From Steromphala cineraria (lineage: Eukaryota; Mollusca; Gastropoda; Trochida; Trochidae): a stretch of DNA of 64,000 bases. The stretch is from assembly GCA_916613615.1 (NCBI GenBank), contig OU744723.1:66534239-66598238 (forward strand). The letters are read 5' to 3'. Shown here piece after piece: positions 56,984-64,000 of the stretch. Position numbers and translations under genes: made by a program. Positions within the stretch are counted from its first letter, which is position 1; each line of letters opens with the position of its first letter. The notes below the pieces were generated by a model that worked only from the letters and a program-made list of their open reading frames with translations, did no database searches and was not told the origin of the DNA.

Positions 56984-57156
56984 TAAGAATTGAATGTCAG
57001 TTTGTGTGTTTGCACTGGAAAATGAACGATGTCAAAGCTACATTCAAACTCGTGTGAACCCAGCGAGCTTGCGAGCGGGTTCACATGAGAGTTTGAATGT
57101 AGCTTTGACATTGTTCATTTTCCAGTGCAAACACACAAACTGACATTCAATTCTTA
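56984..57156. repeat. palindrome P4 (about 75-bp arms)
   Basis: Arms start TAAGAATTGAATGTCAG and end CTGACATTCAATTCTTA, nearly perfect. The centre reads GCGAGC-TT-GCGAGC flanked by GTGAACCC/GGGTTCAC. The same hexamer GCGAGC is directly repeated in P2. Confidence 0.9.
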
Positions 57157-57975
57157 TAATTTCGCACCATACCATATATGGAATGGAACGGCGGATTGAT
57201 ATAAATCTTTTTTGTCCTTTGAACGAGTAACACTGCGACATACAGCAAGAAATAATCCCAATTTGGAAACAAACTGAATGTTATCGGAATTTGTCAATGT
57301 TCTGTATAATTAGAGAACACGCTATACTATGATATGCTAAATGAAGCGCACACTATGATAAAATCTCTTCGCGCAAGGACAGGCGATCAGAGTTATCTGC
57401 CTTATGCATAACGTCGCTTCACTGTCATGCTGGCCGCCATTTGCAGGGGTATCGTCTTCAAAATATGTAAACAAAAGTGGTATTTTTATTATAATAACTG
57501 CTCTATCGGCACACTTTCGTCTTTGGTGTATACATCGTGAGTATATGGTTGTCTTTGTTACAGTGTACAGAACCTTATATAGATAGTAATGTCAAATTAT
57601 AAAGCATCAGTAGATGCATCTCGTTCCGTTCGGTCAGATCAGGGACGCCTCTGATCAGATTAATTCTTCATCAATTGTTTAGCTTATTATCAAAAGCAAA
57701 TGATAATGAATGTTTTTACATAAAAAATTCAAAATACATTACTTGGCAAAAATTGATATGATTAAAATCTTTATAGTTCAATTGGTAAAAATATTGATAA
57801 CATTTGATTTGGTGTTGGACGAAGAATTAAAGTAGTTCCGGTGAACGTTCACACAAGTATGAACACTTTTTCTGTGAGTTCATGGGAAATGAATCGACGA
57901 AACTTAGATCACATGACCATGCCCTAGACCAATCAACGTTTGGGAATATGTGTAAACTTCAGAGTGTGAAATTAT
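57157..57975. mobile_element. possible small DNA element next to P4
   Basis: TATAATTTCGCAC at about 57155 and GTGTGAAATTATA ending at about 57975 are 13-bp inverted repeats with one mismatch. The E3 paralogue (ACATATCTGATTAT at 48193) shows that P4 plus this stretch is one insertion of about 990 bp. No ORF recognised; the target duplication is at most AT. Confidence 0.5.
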
Positions 57976-58490
57976 ATGTGATTATACGGATGGTCAGGTT
58001 TTTACTTGGATAAAGGGGAAAGTTGATGCGGTTAGCTTCTTTCAATTTTCAAGGGAAATTTCCAGTCTAGGTCCTACAAATGTGGTATGCCACAAAGACG
58101 TTATTTTCAGAAGAGCAAAGGTTGCAAGCCTTTTGGAAAATTTATAGCTTCACAGCTGTTTGAGATTATAAGAGATTGGTCTATTAGGGTCTGGGGCAGG
58201 GTGGGGGAGTGTCAGACGTTGCCAAAGGTAATAATGCCTATTGAGCCGTCTAAGCCCAGGATGTTTCACAATGAGAGGTATATTAATGTATGGGTGAAAG
58301 ACTTGCCATTTAAGCTAGACACTTTAAGGGATACCCATAGGATGGTAGGCAAGGATGCCAAGATGGTGTCATGTGATGATAAATTTGGATACAGTCATGT
58401 CCTGTAAACCAAAGAATCACACACTTACTTCGGGATACAGTTTGGTGGTTGGGTTATGTCTTACACAGCTCTACAATATGGCATATACCA
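57976..58490 (+). pseudogene. DIRS-like RT fingers/palm (E4)
   Basis: Reads WIKGKVDAVSFFQF, KPFGKFIASQLFE, KPRMFHNERYINVWVKDL, then DDKFGYSHVL and a premature TAA at about 58405. The next frame still shows FGYSLVVGLCLTQLYN-type sequence. Like E3, the second half of the RT is replaced. Confidence 0.8.
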
Positions 58491-58504
58491 TAAATTTATC
58501 AGTC

Positions 58505-59110
58505 CTTCTAAAATGTCTAGCAGTTAGAACAATCGAAGGAAAAGTACTTTATCAGATAATAAAGGTATAGTTTTTACATGACGTAACAATTGAATCACGC
58601 TATCCACTCTTCCCTGCTGCCCCCTCGTAATCCCACTTGTCCATGGTAACCTTTGATCTTGGTTCTATCAATCAACATGGCGCATCCCTATCAATAATAT
58701 TGTCGATTGGCGATGAAGTTTTATTTAAGGGAGAGTGTTGTCGAATCGTTGAGTTATTTACACAGTCGGCAATGGGTGAGTGCACTCGTAAAAAGTTTAT
58801 GGCAACCATATCAGCTGTAGCTTAAAATCTACAAGAATCGCTGTGTTTGTGCGACAGCAGCAACCAAACTTTCCGAAGCCAGGGTTAGTGCCCTTGGTAT
58901 CATGTCTGTCACTGGTCACAGAAATTGGGGGGAGAGAGAGCAGTTGTTGAGAAGCTACATAACAACTTCATCAGTAGCTCAACGTTGGGAAACATCTTAC
59001 AGGGGAACAACTCTGCAACCAATGCTCTTCCAGCCACATGCTTGTCGAGTGACCACGTTGACATCCACGTCAGGTCATGGCGCCCCGTAGCATTTGGGAC
59101 ATTGACACAC
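58505..59110 (+). pseudogene. Crypton-like recombinase fragment (E4 copy)
   Basis: Same segment as 48726-49330: acceptor-like GACAGCAG, then LFEARVSALG-type start, MSVTGHRNWGE and LLRSYITTSSVAQR. A short frame upstream (58637-58825) is not recognised. Confidence 0.55.
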
Positions 59111-59118
59111 ATGGAGAT

Positions 59119-60383
59119 TAGAATTACACAAGCAGGTTGTCTTGGCAACAGACGCATCTCTGTACAGGTATGGCGCTATGGTAGTAAATGGGGAGGATAC
59201 AGGTTTATCCCTGGGAGACTACTGGGGGGATTGGGACACAAGACCAATACACTGAAAGGAAGCTGAGGCCTTACTGAGGGTGTTGACGTCATTGAGAGAC
59301 TCACAGATGCTCTATGGTTGTCCCTATCCTTTGGCCAAGACAAGTTTGGTGGACCAGTTTTATTGACTTGTTCAGTACATTCTATCCGATTAGGTATAGT
59401 TGGGGGAAAAGGGGTGATTTAGACACCCTCAAAGAGTGGTTTCAAGCCTGATAATGCACTGACTTGGCCTCTCCGAGTATTCAGACTCAGTTTCTCATGA
59501 TTGCAGGAGCCAAGTGGTATTGATTTGGAGGCTATTGACGTCTGGCTGAGGCAGTTCGATGAAAAGACTCGACAGTTGTCTTCAGTGAAAAGAAGGGCTA
59601 ACCTTGAGGAAACTTTAAAAGTCTTCCTGACAATTTCCACTTGTGCTAAAGATTTGACACTGCTAACTTGCACCTCATCTGATGTTTGTAGGTTCCTGGT
59701 ATACAAAGATAAAGAAAAGAAAACACCTATATAGGTGAGAGGGGAATTCATGAGTGCGGATGCCCGGTCAGGTTAGCGTCAGGTACTGTTAAGGGGATGA
59801 TAAACAGGTTGGCAGGTATTTTTGAGTCCCAAGGGTAGGGGTAAGAATTCGGACGAACGACAGGCAAATGGAAATCCAGCAAGGTCAGGGACAGTTATGT
59901 TATATTTGAAATCAATCAAAGAGGAGCAGGCAAGGGCACACCTTGTCCCAAAGCAGGCAAAACCCATTTTCATCAGGAAGTTATGGCAGGTTGATGTACA
60001 CATTGATCGGCAAATCTCACGACCAGATATTTCTACTCGGGAGAGTTTCGTATTGTTAAGGGACCAGGCTATGCTGAAGTTATTATTCTTTGCCGGGGAC
60101 AGGGCAGGGGATTTGTCTTTGACTTTGACGCAGGAAGTTAGAAGGCTGCATGATAACTCTGGCCTTTGTTTCAGTCACACATTTAGTAAAGACCTAAGGG
60201 GGGACGGTAAATGAAATGATCTTCAGATTCGTCCTGTGTTTGCACTGGAACGCTACATGAACACCCTTCAGGGGTTGCAAGTCAATATGAGGTTCGGTTA
60301 TCTTTTCCGAATTGTTTCAGAGTCAGGAAGAGTGTTAGCTCAACCTGTCTCCTATTCTGTCATATATGAGCGGCTAAGGTACT
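59119..60383 (+). pseudogene. DIRS-like RNase H remnant and recombinase N-terminal/Arg part (E4)
   Basis: RNase H starts at the ATDASLYRYG block and is cut at about 59303 by the same deletion as E3. The recombinase frame (59501-59734) reads IDLEAIDVWLRQFDEKTRQL and LEETLKVFLTI. The next (59822-60214) reads NGNPARSGTVMLYL, EEQARAHLVPKQAKP and FFAGDRAGDLSLTL with the catalytic Arg and no premature stop. The last (60236 on) reads FALERYMNTLQGL and SYSVIYERLRYS and is broken by the insertion at 60384. Confidence 0.8.
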
Positions 60384-61993
60384 CACGGCTGTTTCCAGCC
60401 ATGCCTCACCAGTGTAACTTAGTTTGCTAGGCCAGCCTGCTAGCAGACAAACTCTCTGCAGTGGAAAGATACGAGTCATCGCCACACGGATGCGCAGGGA
60501 TGTTTAAAGACGGCTGCTCCCTAGCAACTTAATCTATCAGCATTAAATGTTTCAATGTATCTATTATGTTATCAAGTTTGTCATCAAACTGTTTATCGGA
60601 CATTAGGGCAGCAAGTAACAACAACAAACTATCATGCTTATCTTGTAGCACATGTTTCAGCCTCCCTCAGTGTTAGAGGTCGGGAAGTTCACATTCTTGT
60701 GAATTTCCTGATATTTGAAGGCCAATTATAGCATTAACAGAGTTTTCCTGAAGATACATTTGGTTGAATGTTGTAGAATAATATTTATACTATCATTTCC
60801 GCTATAAGTATGTCAAGTAATGTTTTGGCTAAACTTTGTATTTAAAGCTACACTCCAGCAACCACACTATCAGCAAATATAGCAAGTAAAAGATGATTTC
60901 ACCACTTGGTATCAGTTGGAAATGAATATATACATCACTAAATCACAAACTATGCCTTAATGGATTATGTAGACTTTGTGGACAAAGGGCAACATCTTCA
61001 ACTTAAAAGGCAGAATCAAAACAATGAGGGAGTTATTTCAGCGACAATGTTGGAAGTATTTGGAATTAATATAAAAGAAGATGAACCTGAAATTTATGGG
61101 ACTGGACTTTGTGATGGTTGGTATTGGAGAATTGTTAACTAAAAAAGAAGAATTTCAAGGGATCGCCATCAAAGTACGGATGGAGATAATCTTCATCTCT
61201 CCAGATTCAAGCTTCACTTCTGAGTTCTAAAAGGAGAAAATGAAAACTATATAATATTTGAGATTGGCAATAAAATCATTTTTCAAAGTAGCAGGTACAC
61301 CTTTAATTTTCAGAGATGAACAGAAAAAAATCCAACCGATTTACATATCAAATTTAAAATAATCAGTTCAGAAAAAGTGGTTGATCCCTTTAAATACTTG
61401 AAAATGGAAATGCTACGAACATGTGGACTTAGAACCATCTGTGGATTGTGACTGTGGAGTCACGATTTAACTTGCCAGTGGAAGGATCTACGGATACAAA
61501 CCATTCTTAGATATATGTGTAAATGGATCTAACTGCCTCATGGTAGGTGTATTCAATTTCATTTTACAAGAAAACATTATTTAACACGCAGGTTTTAAAA
61601 ACGTCTTCTGGTAGGACAAGACTTGTACAAAACAGTTATGTATCTATTACATATATAAAAACTCTTATTACTTGGTAATATATATTACACAACTGATATT
61701 TGTCAGTGATTGTAAGGAAAAAACATTCTAGGTATACTTTGATAAATAAGTTTAAAAATTCTTTCCAAGACATCATTACATTCAGGGAACCCTTTAGTGT
61801 AGGATGAGAAAGACAGTTAAAGCATAATGTGTTGACCTTGTTATTATTATCTTCATTTGTCAAAGAACATGTATCTCATTTTTCCTGGTGGAATGTACAG
61901 GCGGTAGAACTGTAGATTATCTAGGGCGCCTTGTTATCTCGGTCAGTCAGCAGCTGTGTCTCTGAACTTAACTGCCTAGTGTGAACTGCCGTG
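60384..61993. mobile_element. 1.6-kb CAC...GTG DNA element with 4-bp TSD (Chapaev/CMC-like)
   Basis: Starts CACGGCTGTT and ends AACTGCCGTG (10-bp inverted ends, one mismatch). TACT flanks it at 60380-60383 and 61994-61997; the empty site in E2 is TACT at 12523-12526. CAC/GTG ends with a 4-bp TSD fit Chapaev within the CMC superfamily. A 60-codon frame (60960-61142, ending GLCDGWYWRIVN) and a 75-codon minus-strand frame (61636-61863) are not recognised as transposase, so it is likely non-autonomous. Confidence 0.8.
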
Positions 61994-62215
61994 TACTATT
62001 TGCTTGCTTTGGGTATATATATGAAGGAGAAACGCCCCATAGCTTTTGGGCGGGTTGTGCAGTGTCTATGACACTTTCTGCTTCAGCAAGGACGTGGGGG
62101 ACCTCATGAGCCATATTGGGTGGTTCACTGAAAAGAGTGCACAATATTACAGTAGGGTAGCTAAGTTGTCAGATGCCATCTTGTTGGAGGTAGATTGGCT
62201 GCTGTCAGTTGTATT
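61994..62215 (+). pseudogene. DIRS-like recombinase C-terminal part (E4)
   Basis: Resumes after the insertion: HSFWAGC, where the catalytic HxxR Arg is changed to Trp, then LMSHIGWFTEKSAQYYSRV with the His and the candidate Tyr nucleophile intact. A deletion shortly after removes about 150 bp found in E2. Confidence 0.8.
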
Positions 62216-62789
62216 GTGTTTGGTTTTTATTTCCTGTTTGGGGCACCATATCTAATTTTGCCACTACTTTTGTACAACCTTTAATATCATAATGGGTGGA
62301 ATTACAAGTAAATGTGGCATATTTTTAACCTAACTTAGATAATACCTAGATCACTGTGTAGTCGGAAGGGTTGCTCTCAGCCTGCTGGGCATGCCCGGGA
62401 TAACGTCACATCCTTAGCGAAAAATTCAAATCATTCTTTCCTAACTCATCACACTGTTCACACGTGTATCTCAACTCGTAATCAGTTTTCTTCTACGGTT
62501 TTCAGAAGTCGGCGAAGGACCCCCATCTGCTCTGCCCAAATTGCCTTCCCCGTACCTGCGTTCCGGACTCCAGCTGTGTCGGTGCCTCTCCCCCTCGGCC
62601 TTTCAGCGTTTCACTGAACGCCGCCATCGTAGGATGCCCGCCGCCTCCCCTGTTACCTCACCGGCTGGTTCTCCAGGCCAGACCCCCAACTGAACCAGGA
62701 TTTTCCACCTCGCTGTTCGTCTTCTCCTAGGAAGGAGCCAATGCCTCTACCGTCACCCCCCAGACACCCCCACCCAGACCAGCGCTGAT

Positions 62790-63958
62790 ATGTCATTCCT
62801 GATCAGCGCCAGGACCAGCAACCTGATCAGCGCCAGGACCAACGCCAGGATCAACGCCAGGACCAGCGCCAGCACCGCAAGTTATGGGATTGGCCTCCTG
62901 AAATCGAGGTGCTCCACCTCACCGCGCCACTCCAGGAGCTCTTCAGCCCCTCGCCGTCAGCAGCGCACCAGGCGCTCGCGTTCACCCTCGTGCTCTCGCA
63001 GCCCCTCAGGCAACAAACGCTTCAGATGCTCCGACTCTTCGTCCTTGACAGGACCTCCTACAAGCATTCCCGTTGCTCTAGGTCTTCCCCCAACTCGCGT
63101 CGGTCCGGCTCGAGGACATCTCCAAAGACTCCGAGGTCGTCCAGAAAGAGGCCTCTTTAGCCCAAACTCGACCATGAGGAGGACTTTGTTCCTGACAACA
63201 TTGAGGACAAGGGAGACGGCACAACTTACCTCACCTTTAAGTAAGTCCCAGATGGGATAGTGGACAGCCTCCTGGAGGGTCATCATCCGGTGCCTCGGAC
63301 CTTGTTTGCACCATCTGCCAGGACCCGGAATTGAAGCTTCGTCAAGATGTCCAAGCCTCCTGCAGCACGTCCGGTGCAAGTCATCTCGCTCAGTCATCTG
63401 GACAAGACTGCGGCCCTTGATGATGCCATCGGTTGACTTTCAAGCAATCTCTCTCACACTTACAAGGTGCAAGACTCTAAATTAACTGCCGTGGAATCCG
63501 CTCTTAGAAGGACCATGAGACCCCTCTCCATCCTTAAGACTTCCACCGACATCATTCAGAAGGACTTGGACCTAGACAACCCATCGAGGCTGGATCATCT
63601 TCATACCTTTATGGCGTGGCAGAATCGCATCTAATTGATCATCCCAGACAACGTCTGCTGTTGCTTGGGCTCTATCACCCACCTAAGATGATCGAGTTTC
63701 TTGGACAAGTGTGCTTGGGACTCACCTCCAGATTCATCCAACTTCCTCAACGCTCTTTGCCGACAAGAAGTTTACAGAGAACAAGCTACTGTGACGCAGA
63801 CGGAGGTAGCCTTCAGAGCTCTTTAATACGTCAGCAACCTGTCCTTTAAGCGTCAGGGCACGTCGAATCAGTCTCGCCCCTGCAAGCGGCAGCACTTTCA
63901 AGACCAGCCCTCCAGACCAGGCCCCTCCTCTAATCAGAACAAGCGCCCTTTCACCAAC
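62790..63958 (+). pseudogene. gag-like ORF of a second, GC-rich DIRS-type family
   Basis: From about 62340 the base composition changes sharply to GC-rich. The best-fitting frame mix reads a DQRQ repeat stretch (62805-62880), KLDHEEDFVPDNIEDKGDGT, VQVISLSHLDKTAALDDA, ESALRRTMRPLSILKTSTDI and, near the end, RALQYVSNLSFKRQGTSNQ with a basic/proline-rich tail (HFQDQPSRPGP). A coiled-coil-like middle, basic tail and no zinc knuckle resemble gag of DIRS/Ngaro-group elements. Several frameshifts are needed, and no RT is in the window, so the family is inferred. Confidence 0.5.
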
Positions 63959-64000
63959 TCTCCCAGTACTCAATCAGATAAGAAAAGAGTGGAACCAATA
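63959..64000 (+). repeat. repeat R, copy at window end
   Basis: CTCCCAGTACTCAATCAGAT and on, as at 13208 and 13553; cut by the window edge. Confidence 0.8.

Larger units (their letters stand above)
56951..62330 (+). mobile_element. DIRS-like retroelement copy E4 (pol part)
   Basis: Begins within the pre-RT frame (TTACACAGGCATGTACAGG, as at 48165), is opened by a palindrome-bearing insertion (56984-about 57975), continues with RT, the Crypton-like replacement segment, truncated RNase H and recombinase, is opened again by the CAC...GTG element (60384-61993) and ends at about 62327 where similarity with E2 stops. Confidence 0.8.

Noticed and set aside
62909..63397. Alternative long frames in the GC-rich island
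   Set aside because: GC-rich DNA leaves several frames open; the acidic/basic gag-like frame fits a family pattern better.

Overview
The window looks like a eukaryotic, probably marine bivalve (or other lophotrochozoan), transposon-rich region. Reasons: it is AT-rich with no dense coding; the identifiable proteins are nearly all retrotransposon or transposase proteins; there are tRNA-headed SINE copies, (ATT)n-tailed LINE ends, and the TCCG-rich and GACCTTG-rich repeats that are common in mollusc genomes. I found no intact host gene, rRNA gene or stand-alone tRNA gene. Coordinates of element ends are exact where a target-site duplication (TSD) or an empty site could be read, and approximate elsewhere.

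The backbone is a family of tyrosine-recombinase (DIRS-like) retroelements with gag-like ORF, reverse transcriptase (RT), RNase H and tyrosine recombinase (YR). Copy E1 (1-3288) is a 5' part. Copy E2 (4341-~13080) is the most complete. A shattered 5' copy lies at 32341-39826. Copy E3 (44008-50640) and copy E4 (56951-~62330) share a replaced RT segment, an RNase H deletion and a DNA-transposon insertion, so they descend from one rearranged parent. All are broken by stops, frameshifts or deletions. A GC-rich gag of a different DIRS-like family runs off the right edge (62340-64000).

Nested in and between these are: minus-strand LINE fragments (3345-3895; 28846-30125) and a plus-strand 5'-truncated LINE with TSD (47142-47928); a TA-flanked DNA element (15522-17446); an IS1595/ISXO2-like (Merlin-type) transposase gene (17930-18308 and 26773-26995) split by a Ty3/gypsy LTR retrotransposon (18885-26772) that is itself split by SINEs and tandem repeats; a foldback-type element with about 340-bp inverted repeats and 8-bp TSD (30283-32340); a piggyBac-like TTAA element (32658-38499) beginning with a four-unit 44-bp hairpin array and holding a PIF/Harbinger-like non-autonomous element built of degenerate AACTACGTT words (36687-38417); and a CAC...GTG element with 4-bp TSD (60384-61993).

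Large recent duplications dominate the layout: 1-3288 against 4341-7638; 34020-36685 against 39827-42498; a perfect 332-bp tandem duplication at 54046-54709. These give several filled/empty site pairs inside one window, which makes the element boundaries unusually well supported. The most curious unexplained structures are four long palindromes (7725, 14306, 29600, 56984) that share an unusual design: long arms around a short GC-rich word repeated in direct orientation.
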